Source: Tetragenococcus halophilus subsp. halophilus DSM 20339 (lineage in GTDB: Bacteria > Bacillota > Bacilli > Lactobacillales > Enterococcaceae). Taken from it: DNA of 64,000 nt. Positions within the stretch are counted from its first letter, which is position 1. Each line of letters opens with the position of its first letter. The notes below the pieces were generated by a model, which was given only the letters and a program-made list of their open reading frames with translations, searched no databases and was not told where the DNA came from. A program made the translations under genes and the position numbers. The stretch is from NCBI RefSeq assembly GCF_003841405.1, contig NZ_PXYA01000003.1:124001-188000 (forward strand), given 5' to 3'. Shown here in pieces: positions 9,655 through 19,657 of the stretch.

Positions 9655-11030
9655 TGAGGACTCCTTTTCTCTTTCTTTAATTGATCAACTGCTGCTATAT
9701 AATGATCACCGCGCACTTCAAAATTAGGATATTGATCCCAACTTGCATTAGCCGGAGATAGTAAAATCGTATCTTCTTTTTGACTCAGCTCATAAGCTAA
9801 CGGTACAGCCTCTTCAGCATCTTCAACAAAGCGAATTGTTGAAACACCTGCTTTTTTCGCAGCATCTTCTAATTTATATTTTGTCTGTCCGAATAAGATA
9901 ACTGCCTTAACACCTTCTAATGAAGGGATTAAAGATTCAAAATCATTGCCACGGTCCAAACCACCACATAATAAAATCAGTTTATGTGGATCAAAGCCGC
10001 TTAAAGCTGTTTGTGTTGCTAAAATATTTGTAGCTTTCGAATCGTTATAAAAAGATACACCATTAATTTGACCTACATACTGTGTTCGATGTTTAACCCC
10101 TGCAAAAGAACGTAAAGTATCTGCGATTACTTGATAGTCAACACCCCACAGAGCTGCTGCGGCGATTGAGGCTAAGGCATTTTCGACATTATGTGTACCG
10201 GCAACGCCCAACTCATTTGCTGAAAGAATGGCTGAATCTTTGTAATAAAGCACTCCTTCATGTAAATAAGCACCTTCAACAGCTTCTTGCGTAGAAAATG
10301 GAATAACTGTCGCCTTCGTATGTTGCGCCAATTCTCTAATTTCTTTTTGATTCCAATTTAAAATCAGAAAATCATCTGAGGTCATATTTTGCTGAATTCT
10401 CCATTTAGCAGCAACATAAGCTTCACGACTGCCATGATAATCAAGATGAGCTTCATATAGATTAGTAAGAACAGCAATCTTAGGATGAAATTGCTCTACG
10501 CCCATTAGTTGAAAGCTAGAAACCTCCATAACAAGACAATCATCTTTTTTCGCTTCTTTTGCCACTGTACTTGCTGGATAGCCTATGTTGCCTGCTAGAT
10601 GTGCCTTATTATCTACCATGCCAGCGTTTAATATATGTTCAATCATTGTGGTAGTCGTAGTTTTTCCATTGGTTCCAGTTATAGCGATCGTAGGAGCCTC
10701 TGAGATTTGATAGGCTAATTCAATTTCAGTAATAATAGGAATTTCTTTTTCCTGAGCCTTTTTAACTAAGGGATGACTATAAGGAATACCCGGATTTTTT
10801 ACCATCATAAAAAAGTCTTCGTCTAACAACTCAATGGGATGACTTCCACAAATCACCTTGATACCTAAAGTTAATAAATCCTGTGCTTCTGGATTTTCTT
10901 CAAACGGTTTTCCATCATTAACGGTAACAAGTGCGCCCAAATCGTGTAATAATTTGGCCGCACTGACACCACTTTTCGCTAATCCTAGAACAAGTATTTT
11001 TTTATTTTTATATGTTGTAATTTTTCTCAA
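9651..11030 (-). CDS. murD: MurD, UDP-MurNAc-L-Ala:D-Glu ligase
   Basis: MurD adds D-glutamate to UDP-MurNAc-L-alanine using ATP. The ATP loop [17 protein letters not shown], the Mur ligase motif [14 protein letters not shown], and [12 protein letters not shown] are visible. The start is uncertain. TTG at 11030 ([11 protein letters not shown]) has GGAG 9 bases upstream and matches the usual family N-terminus; ATG 11039 sits directly on the GGAG; TTG 11048 has a poor site. The product is 459, 462 or 465 residues accordingly. It couples to murG by a 4-base overlap and follows mraY closely. Confidence 0.96.
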   Translation of the reverse strand: MRKITTYKNKKILVLGLAKSGVSAAKLLHDLGALVTVNDGKPFEENPEAQDLLTLGIKVICGSHPIELLDEDFFMMVKNPGIPYSHPLVKKAQEKEIPIITEIELAYQISEAPTIAITGTNGKTTTTTMIEHILNAGMVDNKAHLAGNIGYPASTVAKEAKKDDCLVMEVSSFQLMGVEQFHPKIAVLTNLYEAHLDYHGSREAYVAAKWRIQQNMTSDDFLILNWNQKEIRELAQHTKATVIPFSTQEAVEGAYLHEGVLYYKDSAILSANELGVAGTHNVENALASIAAAALWGVDYQVIADTLRSFAGVKHRTQYVGQINGVSFYNDSKATNILATQTALSGFDPHKLILLCGGLDRGNDFESLIPSLEGVKAVILFGQTKYKLEDAAKKAGVSTIRFVEDAEEAVPLAYELSQKEDTILLSPANASWDQYPNFEVRGDHYIAAVDQLKKEKRSPQ

Positions 11031-11068
11031 ATTTTTCATCTCCTGCAACTCTACTGCCTATTTTTCCA

Positions 11069-12034
11069 TTAATTTATACAAATAAATAAGGTAATCATTG
11101 AAAAAATAAGGGCAACTAACCAAAATATACCATCAATTTTCCACTCAGACCAGCCGTTCATTTCAAAATGATGGTGGATTGGTGACATTTTAAAAATTCG
11201 TTTACCTGTCAATTTAAAACTAATCACTTGTAAAATTACACTGGCTGTTTCAATAACATAAACCAAACCTATCAAAAGTAAGGTCCATTCTTGATGTAAA
11301 AGAATCGAAACACCAGCTAATAGTCCGCCTAAGGCTAGTGAGCCTACATCGCCCATAAAAATCTTTGCGGGTTTTCGATTATATAAGAAAAATCCTATCA
11401 ACCCACCGACCACGCTTAAACAAATGATCAGTACGTCTATTTGGTTTTGATACCAAGCGATCACAGCGTAGCTAGCAAAAGAAATAATGGCAAGACCTGA
11501 AACCAATCCATCAATACCATCTGCTAAATTAACCGCATTGGAAAAGCCGACCAACCAAAACATAATAAATAAACCGTAAAAAATTGATAAAGGAACAGCT
11601 AAGCCAAAAAAGTTAAGAACATTTGCGTTGCCTTCATACAAGAAGACAAAATAAAAAATTAATGCGCCAGCAATTTGTCCAATGAGTTTTTGTAGAGAGG
11701 TTAGTCCCATATTCCTTTTTTTAAATACTTTGATAAAATCGTCTAGAAAACCTAATAGTCCGTATAAAATTAAAACAAAAAGCAGTATGGAAAAAGAAGG
11801 AGTGACTGCTTTTTGCCATAGGCCAACCCAAATAGCTGTAATGATTGAACCAACAAGAAAAACGACCCCGCCCATTGTAGGAGTACCAGCTTTAACATTA
11901 TGCCATTTTGGTCCTTCCTCGCGAATCTCCTGTCCATATTTTTTCATCTGAAAATAGCCGATAAATAACGGCATTAAGATGACTGTAATGGCAAAGCCGC
12001 TTGCAAGTGGCAGAATCATTTTTGTCCAATCCAT
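11069..12034 (-). CDS. mraY: MraY, phospho-MurNAc-pentapeptide translocase
   Basis: MraY moves phospho-MurNAc-pentapeptide onto undecaprenyl phosphate, making lipid I. The 321-residue polytopic protein shows the catalytic stretches GFLDDFIKV and NLADGIDGL, then FMGDVGSLALGG, and the ending motif MSPIHHHFE. About ten hydrophobic segments are seen. It lies between pbp2X (49 bases) and murD. Confidence 0.97.
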   Translation of the reverse strand: MDWTKMILPLASGFAITVILMPLFIGYFQMKKYGQEIREEGPKWHNVKAGTPTMGGVVFLVGSIITAIWVGLWQKAVTPSFSILLFVLILYGLLGFLDDFIKVFKKRNMGLTSLQKLIGQIAGALIFYFVFLYEGNANVLNFFGLAVPLSIFYGLFIMFWLVGFSNAVNLADGIDGLVSGLAIISFASYAVIAWYQNQIDVLIICLSVVGGLIGFFLYNRKPAKIFMGDVGSLALGGLLAGVSILLHQEWTLLLIGLVYVIETASVILQVISFKLTGKRIFKMSPIHHHFEMNGWSEWKIDGIFWLVALIFSMITLFICIN

Positions 12035-12083
12035 ATCTTTTCTCTCCTCATATCAATTTATCTTTTATTTCGTTACTTTGTTA

Positions 12084-14294
12084 TTAGTCTTCTTCTAGGT
12101 CAAAATGCAACTTATTGTCACTAATTTCAGCATAAGGTTCTACACTTTGTTCAACACAATAGCCTTCACCCTCAAAGCTTACATCAACATCTAAAAGATC
12201 TCCTAGCTTAACAAGATCAGCTTTTGACCAGCCACTAACATCAGGCATCATTGGTGTTTTATCATTGGTTAAAAGTAATAATTTTTCTGAAGACATCAAT
12301 CGTTCGCCATTGTCTACAGATTGTTGCACTACTTTATTACCATCGCCAATAACTACTGGGGTCAAACCTTTCTTTTGTACGTCACTAGCTGCAGCATCTG
12401 CTTCTAGGTTACGATAATCTTCTACTCGTACTCTTTCACTACTTGTTTCTTGGTTATCTTCACTTTCATCAACCTCATTAAGGTCCATCGCCCGTTCCAA
12501 CAATGGATTGGCAATACTAGGTAACACTTCAGTATCTTCTTGTTCTGGTTGATTCATAGTAAGATACATAACATATTGAGGATCTTCTGAAGGTGTCATT
12601 AAAACGACTGAATATAAATAATCCCCTTGTAAGTAGCTTCCATCTTGAGAAATTTGTGCTGTACCTGTTTTAGCAGAAACATGCTCGTTAGGTACTTTAT
12701 ACTGATCATAAGCTGTACCATACTCTTCACTTTCTACAGTATCTCGCATATATTTTCGTACATCTTTAGCTGCCTTTTCAGAAATTGGGTGACCGACAAC
12801 TTCAGGTTGATTCACTATTTCATCATCATTTGTTTCGTCCACTATTTTATCAATCACTTGTGGTTTTAACATAGCGCCATCATTAGAAATCGAACTAAAA
12901 GCCTGTAACATTTGAAATTGAGTCACACCAATAGCTTGTCCAAAAGCGGTCATTGCATGACTGACAACATTATCCTCAGGCAAAGTACCACTCTTTTCGC
13001 CAGAAAGCCCCGAATGTGTACTTCTGCCAAAACCAAATTCTTGTAATGAACGTTGCCAGCTATCTTTCATTCTTTGCTCTAGTTTAACCATACCTACATT
13101 ACTTGACCAGGACAAAGCTTGTCGCATTGTTAAACTAGGCTTTGATCCTCTTTCATAGTCCCAATCTCGTATCGTAGCATCAGCTAGCTTGGTTTCCCCA
13201 GGTTTATAAGTTTCCTCAGGGTCAAACGCTCCATTGTCAATTGCGCTTGCAACGGTCATGGTTTTCATCGTTGAACCCGGTTCGTAGTTATCTTCTACAA
13301 ATAAATTTGACCAAACAAAATCATCATCATTGATCCCTTTTTTCGTTTCTGGATTAAAAGTTGGTCGCTGTGACATAGAAACAATCTCGCCGGATTTAGC
13401 ATCCATCAATACAGCAGTCAAATCTTGGGCATCAATGTCTTTCCAAGCTTGGTCCATTAATGTTTCCAAATAACTTTGTAATCTATTATCTAAAGTCGTA
13501 TAAATATCTTTGCCATCAACAGCTGACTGTGACTCAGCGACTGTGCCTGGCAAGGGGTTCTGATAATTATCCTTTTGATAAATAATCTTTCCATCTTTCC
13601 CTTTTAAGACATCGTTATAATCTTCTTCAATACCCATGCGGCCCACTAAGCTTTCTTGGTCGGTCTCTTCATCATTTTGGACATCTGCATATCCAATAAA
13701 ATGAGAGGAAAAAACACCATTTGGATAAATACGAGATGGATGTTCGGTAAAGTATAAACCAGCAATATTTTGTTCATCCATCGCATTTTCAATTTTTTCC
13801 CTTTGTTGTAAACTGATACTTTTCGCATTAGGGATATCCACTTGATACTGATTTTCTTGTGATCCTTCTTTTAATACCTGCAATGTTTCTTTTTTATCAA
13901 CATCGCCCACCGCATCTGAGATGATCTCTGCTAGTTTATCAAAATTCTTTTCTTCTGCGTACAGTTTTTCATCACCATTTGTATAAGCTTTAGACAGTAC
14001 TGCATACAAAGAATATGATGTTGCATCTTCTGCAATAGCTTCTCCATTGCGGTCATAAATCGTTCCGCGCTTGGCTTTTACGACCTCTGATCCTTGATAT
14101 AAATTTTTTGTTTGTGTCTCTAATGACTCTCCGGCAACATCGCCTACAACTACAATATAGCTCAAACGAGCTACAAATAAAAAGAACAACCCAATACTCG
14201 TAGCAAAGAGAATAATTCCTACTTTTTTGCGATTGTTCCTTGTAGATAAATTTTTCTTTTTAAAGTATTGCCGGATTTTTTCTATCATACGCAT
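12084..14294 (-). CDS. pbp2X: Penicillin-binding protein 2X (class B septal transpeptidase)
   Basis: This class B PBP cross-links septal peptidoglycan. The 736-residue protein has a membrane anchor at about residues 25-48, a dimerisation/pedestal domain, and the transpeptidase motifs STMK (active serine, in EPGSTMKTM), SSN (SWSSNVGM) and KTG (SAKTGTAQ). Two C-terminal PASTA domains follow (about 610-735, with TPVVIGDGNKVV and MPDVSGWSKADLVKL), and it ends in the acidic FDLEED. The start ATG follows the ftsL TAA directly with no gap. Confidence 0.96.
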   Translation of the reverse strand: MRMIEKIRQYFKKKNLSTRNNRKKVGIILFATSIGLFFLFVARLSYIVVVGDVAGESLETQTKNLYQGSEVVKAKRGTIYDRNGEAIAEDATSYSLYAVLSKAYTNGDEKLYAEEKNFDKLAEIISDAVGDVDKKETLQVLKEGSQENQYQVDIPNAKSISLQQREKIENAMDEQNIAGLYFTEHPSRIYPNGVFSSHFIGYADVQNDEETDQESLVGRMGIEEDYNDVLKGKDGKIIYQKDNYQNPLPGTVAESQSAVDGKDIYTTLDNRLQSYLETLMDQAWKDIDAQDLTAVLMDAKSGEIVSMSQRPTFNPETKKGINDDDFVWSNLFVEDNYEPGSTMKTMTVASAIDNGAFDPEETYKPGETKLADATIRDWDYERGSKPSLTMRQALSWSSNVGMVKLEQRMKDSWQRSLQEFGFGRSTHSGLSGEKSGTLPEDNVVSHAMTAFGQAIGVTQFQMLQAFSSISNDGAMLKPQVIDKIVDETNDDEIVNQPEVVGHPISEKAAKDVRKYMRDTVESEEYGTAYDQYKVPNEHVSAKTGTAQISQDGSYLQGDYLYSVVLMTPSEDPQYVMYLTMNQPEQEDTEVLPSIANPLLERAMDLNEVDESEDNQETSSERVRVEDYRNLEADAAASDVQKKGLTPVVIGDGNKVVQQSVDNGERLMSSEKLLLLTNDKTPMMPDVSGWSKADLVKLGDLLDVDVSFEGEGYCVEQSVEPYAEISDNKLHFDLEED

Positions 14295-14702
14295 TTATTT
14301 CACTTTCCTTAAATGTTCACTATCAATCGATAGTCCCTTATCTTCAGCAATTTTTTGAATTCTTTCACTTTTTGTTAATTCGTTTTTTTCTTGTTGTAAA
14401 CGTGTCACTTCCGCTTGGCCTTGACTGACATTTTCTTGTAAGGAAGACACGTCCTGTTCTACTTCACTTATCGTTGTCCGTAAACTAATCGTAAGTAAGC
14501 CTAGGCCGATCAAAGCCGTCACTAAAATAGCGACTAAAAATTTCTCCAAACGGGAAATTTTTTCCAATTTACGAGTAGGCGATAAAGGAACAACCACCAC
14601 ATCAGGACGGTTAGGAGTATCAGATGGTTGAGTATTTGTCTGCTCTTGTGAAAATTCATCTTCCATTTCATAAGAAGCATTTTGTGCTTTTAATTCTGCC
14701 AT
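14295..14702 (-). CDS. ftsL: Cell division protein FtsL
   Basis: FtsL is a bitopic divisome protein that pairs with DivIC and DivIB. From ATG 14702, which has GGAGG 10 bases upstream, it has 135 residues. A GTG at 14711 is an alternative but overlaps the ribosome-binding site. The layout is typical: polar N-terminus with PSDTPNRPDVVVVPLSP, one membrane helix (FLVAILVTALIGLGLLTISL), and an extracellular leucine-zipper coiled coil. It sits between rsmH and pbp2X. Confidence 0.93.
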   Translation of the reverse strand: MAELKAQNASYEMEDEFSQEQTNTQPSDTPNRPDVVVVPLSPTRKLEKISRLEKFLVAILVTALIGLGLLTISLRTTISEVEQDVSSLQENVSQGQAEVTRLQQEKNELTKSERIQKIAEDKGLSIDSEHLRKVK

Positions 14703-14707
14703 TGATT

Positions 14708-15661
14708 TCACTCCTCCTTTATTTTCTTAGCTACACGCAATTTTGCACTACGTGAGCGATTATTCTTTTTAATTTCTTCTTCCGTCGGTAAAATTGGCTT
14801 ACGATTCACTAAAGCCAAAATAGGTTGAAAGTCATCTGGAATGACTGGAAGGCCAGGCGGTGTTTCTTTCGCTCGGCTATACTCTTTAAATATATTTTTT
14901 GCAATACGATCTTCCAAAGAATGGAAGGTAATAACTGCAATGCGTCCATTTATAGCTAAAATCTCAATAGCCTGTTCTAATGATTCTTCGATAGCGCCTA
15001 ATTCATCATTAACGGCAATGCGAATTGCCTGAAACACTCTTTTGGCTGGATGTCCGCCTTTCCGTCTTGCAGGAGCGGGAATCGCTTCTTTTATAACATC
15101 TACAAGTTGTGTTGTCGTTTCAATTGGTTGATTTTTACGAGTCGCCTCAATCTTACGAGCAATTTGCTTAGAAAAACGTTCTTCACCATATCGAAAGAAT
15201 ATTTTTACTAATTGTTGGTAATCATATTCGTTTACGACTTCATAAGCAGATAATGTTTGACTCTGATCCATCCGCATATCCAACGGTGCTTCTTGATGAT
15301 AGCTAAAACCGCGCTGGGCTTCATCTAATTGAGGCGAGGAAACACCTAAATCATAAAAAAAACCATCAACTTTATTCACATTTAATTTTTCAAGTTCTTC
15401 CTTTATAAAACGAAAATTTCGTTTTATAAAAGTTACCTGCCCATTTTCTACATAATGAGCCAAACGTTTTTTAGCATAATCAATTGCTTTTTGATCTTGA
15501 TCAAAAGCATATAGATGGCCATCTAAAGCTAACTGTTCCAATAAATATTGACTATGGCCAGCTCCACCTAAAGTACAATCGACATAAGTACCATGAGGAT
15601 CGATAACCAAATTGTCTACAGTTTCTTCTTTCAGCACTGTAAAATGTTGAAACATTACCAT
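14708..15661 (-). CDS. rsmH: RsmH (MraW), 16S rRNA C1402 N4-methyltransferase
   Basis: RsmH methylates N4 of C1402 of 16S rRNA in the ribosomal P site using S-adenosylmethionine. The 317 residues show [14 protein letters not shown] (SAM motif I, about 28-41), [20 protein letters not shown] (about 104-123), and the ending motif [15 protein letters not shown]. The ATG at 15661 has GAGG 6 bases upstream; a second ATG two codons in also fits. It is the second gene of the dcw transcript. Confidence 0.97.
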   Translation of the reverse strand: MVMFQHFTVLKEETVDNLVIDPHGTYVDCTLGGAGHSQYLLEQLALDGHLYAFDQDQKAIDYAKKRLAHYVENGQVTFIKRNFRFIKEELEKLNVNKVDGFFYDLGVSSPQLDEAQRGFSYHQEAPLDMRMDQSQTLSAYEVVNEYDYQQLVKIFFRYGEERFSKQIARKIEATRKNQPIETTTQLVDVIKEAIPAPARRKGGHPAKRVFQAIRIAVNDELGAIEESLEQAIEILAINGRIAVITFHSLEDRIAKNIFKEYSRAKETPPGLPVIPDDFQPILALVNRKPILPTEEEIKKNNRSRSAKLRVAKKIKEE

Positions 15662-15674
15662 CTATTTCCTCTTT

Positions 15675-16106
15675 CTATAAGCCAAAATCAATCATTGTTT
15701 CAGCAATGTCATCAAAATTTTCTTCTGTTTCTTCAGAAAAATCATCCCAACGTTTTTTATCCCAAATTTCAATTCGAGTTGAAACGCCGATAATTACACA
15801 ATTTTTTTCCAGACTTGCATGCTTTCTCAATGTATTGGGAATATTGATTCGGCCTTGTTTATCAATTTCACATTCAGTGGCAGCAGAATAAAAGAAACGA
15901 ACAAAACTTCTTGCATCTTTTTTAGCAAGAGGCATTTGATCTAATTTTTCTTCAAGTTTCTCCCATTCAGTTTGAGGATAGCCAAATAGACAACCATCTA
16001 AACCACGTGTTACAACAAATTTTTCCCCTAGCTGTTCACGAAGTTTGGACGGAACGATCAAACGACCTTTTGTGTCTATTGAGTGTTCAAATTCACCCAT
16101 TAGCAT
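15675..16106 (-). CDS. mraZ: Transcriptional regulator MraZ
   Basis: MraZ is the first gene of the dcw cluster; it is an AbrB-like DNA-binding protein that represses its own operon in several bacteria. The ATG at 16106 follows GGGGGGATAAAC and gives 143 residues, the usual length. The upstream extension of the open frame is not likely to be translated. Two SpoVT/AbrB-like halves are seen, [21 protein letters not shown] and [16 protein letters not shown], each with the conserved D-x-K/Q-G-R core. Repeats fitting its operator lie directly upstream. Confidence 0.97.
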   Translation of the reverse strand: MLMGEFEHSIDTKGRLIVPSKLREQLGEKFVVTRGLDGCLFGYPQTEWEKLEEKLDQMPLAKKDARSFVRFFYSAATECEIDKQGRINIPNTLRKHASLEKNCVIIGVSTRIEIWDKKRWDDFSEETEENFDDIAETMIDFGL

Positions 16107-16143
16107 GTTTATCCCCCCAATTACCACCTGATAAACACAGTCT

Positions 16144-16168
16144 ACCACAATCCCCCACTTTCTACCAC
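16144..16168 (-). promoter_or_regulatory. Probable MraZ operator: three 10-bp-spaced GTGG repeats
   Basis: Upstream of mraZ the minus strand has GTGGT, GTGGG and GTGGT at 16164-16168, 16154-16158 and 16144-16148, each starting exactly 10 bases after the last, so all face the same side of the helix. Known MraZ targets are short G-rich direct repeats with this period (TGGGN in Escherichia coli, AAAGTGG-type in mollicutes), and the middle repeat here reads AAAGTGGGG. I could not place a convincing -35/-10 pair next to it. Confidence 0.75.
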
Positions 16169-16276
16169 ATTTTGTCTAAAATTACTAAAGAACTTTTTTG
16201 ACTTTTTCTTACCAAATGAATAAGACTGACAATAGGAGATTTTAAAAAGACTTTTAAAAGTTTTCATTTAGAAAAA

Positions 16277-16645
16277 CTAAAAAAATTGGACGATACTAAA
16301 AATAATCAAGATGATATATAGGACCAGTGCAAATAAAAATACTGAACGCCAGTACATTTTAAAAAATCGACGATACACAATCTCTTCAAAAAAGTAGGCT
16401 TGAAATATAGCCAAAGCAATTCCTAATAATAACAGAGTGATTAAAAAATAAGGGAAGATGGAAAACTGAAAACTAAGCGTTGACAGTTGGTGTATCCCAA
16501 AAAGTAAAAATGGTACAGCAATATCTGTAGCTTTTAAACGGAAACGTTTATTTAGCGAAAAAACAGATATACATAACTTTGATGCAAATAAAACAATGAC
16601 TGGGAAGATGTACCAAAATAAATAAATCGGTGAAAATGTAGACAT
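16277..16645 (-). CDS. DUF3397 family membrane protein
   Basis: This 122-residue protein is almost wholly hydrophobic, with about four membrane helices separated by short basic loops (for example SLNKRFRLKA and EEIVYRRFFKMYWR). Sequence type and its place directly upstream of mraZ match the DUF3397 proteins of enterococci and lactobacilli. Function is unknown. The stop is 170 bases before mraZ, which has its own regulatory region, so the two may not share all transcripts. Confidence 0.85.
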   Translation of the reverse strand: MSTFSPIYLFWYIFPVIVLFASKLCISVFSLNKRFRLKATDIAVPFLLFGIHQLSTLSFQFSIFPYFLITLLLLGIALAIFQAYFFEEIVYRRFFKMYWRSVFLFALVLYIILIIFSIVQFF

Positions 16646-16698
16646 ATTGTCATCCTTTCTAAGAAATAGTTTTCTTAATATACGAAGTAGCTATTTCA

Positions 16699-16728
16699 TT
16701 GTTTTTTAAATTTCTGGTAAAATATAAT
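16699..16728 (+). promoter_or_regulatory. Putative promoter of the CorA-type gene
   Basis: TTGTTT (16699-16704) and TATAAT (16723-16728) are 18 bases apart, and an AAGGAGGG ribosome-binding site and the ATG follow about 20-30 bases downstream. The -10 is perfect and the -35 partial. Confidence 0.55.
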
Positions 16729-16759
16729 TAGCTGTTAAAGCAAATGAAGGAGGGAGTTT

Positions 16760-17716
16760 ATGCTTTATTATTATACATTTCATGATAGCTACTTAATTAG
16801 ACAAGATACAAGCGATAAAAAAACATTGTGGCTCCATGTTGAAGACCCAAACTCTCGTGAAATCAGTACTTTGACAAATAAATATAACCTACCTAAAGAC
16901 TATCTATCAGCTGTTTTAGATGATGAAGAAAATTCACGTAGCGAAGGCTTAAATCAACAAGAGATGAAAAAAGCAGCACTCTTGCTTCTTCAATTTCCTT
17001 ATGAGATAAAAAGCCCTTCAGGTTTTCAACAATTTGAAACTTTTCCGTTATCTTTAATCATAACACCTGAAAACAGAATTATTACAGTAAGTAACTATCC
17101 ATTACCTTTTTTTCAAACAGTAGTCAATCATCAGTTTAAACCCAATGATAACGTTCCAGAGATGAATATCTTATTAGAAATTTTGCGGCAAGTAGTTCTT
17201 TCTTTTAATGACTATTTAAAACAAACCAAAGATCATTTAGATAACTTAGAAAAACAAATTAAAGTTTCCACCCAAAACGAACAATTATATCAAATTATGG
17301 ATATTCAAAAAAGTCTGGTTTCTTTTGATGAAGCTACATCAGCTAACTTAAAAACTTTAACGGCTTTAGTTAATACAAAATTATTTCACAAAAATCATGC
17401 ATTTAAACACCATTTACATGATATTATAGTAGAAACACAACAATCATTAACTTCAGCAAATATTCAATTAAAATTTGCTAGCCATATGAATGACACCTTT
17501 TCTTCTGTTGTTTCCAATAATTTGAATAATGTGATGAAAATATTAACTTCGATAACCATCGTTCTGACGATTCCAACGATTATTGGTGGAATTTATGGTA
17601 TGAACGTTAGATTACCCATTGCTAAAAACCCCTATGCTTTTTGGATCATCATACTAGTTACAGTTGTCATTAGCTGGTTTACAATAAAGTTTTTAAAGAA
17701 AAAGAATCTTTTATAG
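16760..17716 (+). CDS. CorA family divalent cation transporter
   Basis: CorA proteins carry Mg2+ (sometimes Co2+ or Ni2+) through a pentameric membrane channel. The 318-residue protein has a large soluble N-terminal part with long helices (to about residue 255). Two C-terminal helices follow, joined by the selectivity motif YGMNV (GMN) right after the first helix, and it ends with a basic KFLKKKNLL. The motif and topology make the family firm; the substrate is inferred. It is transcribed away from the dcw cluster, with GGAGGGAG before the ATG. Confidence 0.92.
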   Translation: MLYYYTFHDSYLIRQDTSDKKTLWLHVEDPNSREISTLTNKYNLPKDYLSAVLDDEENSRSEGLNQQEMKKAALLLLQFPYEIKSPSGFQQFETFPLSLIITPENRIITVSNYPLPFFQTVVNHQFKPNDNVPEMNILLEILRQVVLSFNDYLKQTKDHLDNLEKQIKVSTQNEQLYQIMDIQKSLVSFDEATSANLKTLTALVNTKLFHKNHAFKHHLHDIIVETQQSLTSANIQLKFASHMNDTFSSVVSNNLNNVMKILTSITIVLTIPTIIGGIYGMNVRLPIAKNPYAFWIIILVTVVISWFTIKFLKKKNLL

Positions 17717-17792
17717 TTTTTCATGTTCTTTTCTTGTCTTCTATGAATATAGGTTGTAAACTATCATTAAAATATTAAAAGGATGAATAAAC

Positions 17793-17909
17793 ATGCGAGA
17801 TAAAAAGCCCACAAGTACTTTTTCTAAAATCACAAAGGTAGTCATTTGGATTATGCTGATTGCAACAATTGGTACAATTGTAATAAGTGCCGTAACAGCT
17901 GTGATGTAA
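17793..17909 (+). CDS. DUF4044 family small membrane protein (38 aa)
   Basis: This short frame encodes a 38-residue protein: a basic start MRDKKPTSTFSKIT and one membrane helix (VVIWIMLIATIGTIVISA). This is the pattern of the DUF4044 proteins of lactic acid bacteria; the function is unknown. AAAGG lies upstream of the ATG, and a terminator follows 23 bases after the stop. It may be co-transcribed with the CorA gene 76 bases upstream. Confidence 0.8.
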   Translation: MRDKKPTSTFSKITKVVIWIMLIATIGTIVISAVTAVM

Positions 17910-17931
17910 TCAGTAAGTATTAAAAATCAAC

Positions 17932-17962
17932 AAAACAGCTTCTGTTAAAAGAAGCTGTTTTT
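17932..17962. terminator. Bidirectional terminator between DUF4044 gene and recN
   Basis: A hairpin with arms AAACAGCTTC and GAAGCTGTTT (17933-17942 / 17951-17960) has an A-run on the left and a T-run on the right, so it can end both the plus-strand small gene and the minus-strand recN. Confidence 0.85.
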
Positions 17963-19644
17963 TATGCAATTTTTCCTGCTTGTGTTAGCATCTCTTTCGC
18001 ATTTTCCATAGTCAAATCAGTGATTTCAGCACCAGAAAGCATCCGAGCAATCTCTTGAACTCTTTCTGTTGTATCAATCTCTTGAACCGTTGTCTTTGTC
18101 CGGCCACTTTGAACTTCTTTACTGATCAAATATTGATAATCTCCCGCTGCTGCAACTTGTGGCAAATGTGTAATACAAAGTACCTGAGACCCATAGGCAA
18201 TACCGCTAATTTTTTCGGCAATCGCCTGTGCGACTCGCCCACTAACGCCTGTATCTACTTCATCAAAAACAATACTTGTTTTTTCTTGTGCTTTAGAAAA
18301 AATTGATTTTAAAGCCAGTAGCATACGTGACAGCTCCCCACCTGAAGCAACTTTAGCTAAGGGTTTTAAAGGTTCTCCAGGATTTGTTGTTAAATAAAAC
18401 TCTAATTGATCCAGGCCATTTCTGTTTAATTCTTTCTTTTCCTCAAAAAAACGCACTTCAAATTGCGTATTTTCAAGATACAAATCTGACAATTCTTGTA
18501 AAATATCTTTTTCTAATTTTTGTGCAATTTGTTTTCGCTGCGTATGTAAACTCTCAGCAATTTCCCAGACATTCTGATGTTTTTGGTCTAGAGCTGTTTG
18601 CATTTCCTCTAATTTATTACCGGTAACATCCACTTGCTCTAATTCTGCCGAAATTTTTTCATCATAAGACAAAACAGCAGCTATGGATTCGCCGTACTTA
18701 CGTTTTAACTGTCGAATGACCTCTAAACGGGCATTCACTTCTTCTAAACGCCCCTCATCAAGCTCCATCTGATCAAGGATATTAGAAACTTCACCAGCAG
18801 CATCTTGTAACAAATAATAAGCGTTCTGAACATTTTCATTAATTTGTTCATACTCTTTATCTAAATAGGCGACTTCTTGGATTTCTTGAGCTGCTTCGCC
18901 TATTCCATCTAAACTGTTTCCTGATTCGCCAGCTAAAATTTCATGACTTTTAGCAAAAGCGTCCACAATCTTTTGAAAGTTTGCTAATTTATCCCGCTCT
19001 TCAACCAGCTTTTCTTCTTCATCTATTTGTAAACCTGCTTCTTCAATTTCTTTTTTCTGAAAATTCAGCATATCAATCCGTTGTATATAAGATTGCTCAT
19101 TTTCTTGAATGGCTCGAACTCTTTTTTCTAACTCACGGTATGCATCATACTTTTTTTGATAATCTGCTAGTTGATCTTTAAAAGACTGTGAACCAAAACT
19201 ATCTACCAACTGTAAATGTTTTTCAGCTTGCAATAAATCCTGATGTTCATTTTGTCCTTGAATATCTACTAGATAAGCGCCAATCCTTTTTAAGTTTCCT
19301 AAGGTGACAATTCTACCATTCACACGACAAATACTTTTACCAGAACTCGTTATATCTCGTTGAATAATTAACAGCTCATCTCTTTGATCAATACCTAAAT
19401 CATCAAGTAAAACTTTAAAAGACGAATGTTTAGGAAGTTCAAATAAACCTTCTAACACACATTTTTGTTTTCCTTGGCGAATGTAGTCTGTCGATCCTCT
19501 TCCTCCTGCTAGTAATCCCATTGCATCAATAATAATTGACTTTCCAGCACCGGTTTCTCCAGTTAAGGCAGTCATCCCTTTATGAAAGGTTAAATGTAGC
19601 TGTTTTATAATCGCAAAATTTTCAATGGACAACTCTAATAACAT
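17962..19644 (-). CDS. recN: DNA repair protein RecN
   Basis: RecN is an SMC-like ATPase that acts on DNA double-strand breaks. From ATG 19644, with GGAG 8 bases upstream, it has 560 residues. Walker A is TALTGETGAGKSIIIDAM (GETGAGKS at about 29-36). Two coiled-coil arms fill the middle, and the ABC signature VASGGELSRMLLALK and Walker B KTSIVFDEVDTGVSG are near the C-terminus. It follows argR by 13 bases, the common Firmicute pairing. Confidence 0.97.
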   Translation of the reverse strand: MLLELSIENFAIIKQLHLTFHKGMTALTGETGAGKSIIIDAMGLLAGGRGSTDYIRQGKQKCVLEGLFELPKHSSFKVLLDDLGIDQRDELLIIQRDITSSGKSICRVNGRIVTLGNLKRIGAYLVDIQGQNEHQDLLQAEKHLQLVDSFGSQSFKDQLADYQKKYDAYRELEKRVRAIQENEQSYIQRIDMLNFQKKEIEEAGLQIDEEEKLVEERDKLANFQKIVDAFAKSHEILAGESGNSLDGIGEAAQEIQEVAYLDKEYEQINENVQNAYYLLQDAAGEVSNILDQMELDEGRLEEVNARLEVIRQLKRKYGESIAAVLSYDEKISAELEQVDVTGNKLEEMQTALDQKHQNVWEIAESLHTQRKQIAQKLEKDILQELSDLYLENTQFEVRFFEEKKELNRNGLDQLEFYLTTNPGEPLKPLAKVASGGELSRMLLALKSIFSKAQEKTSIVFDEVDTGVSGRVAQAIAEKISGIAYGSQVLCITHLPQVAAAGDYQYLISKEVQSGRTKTTVQEIDTTERVQEIARMLSGAEITDLTMENAKEMLTQAGKIA

Positions 19645-19657
19645 ATGAAATGCTCCT

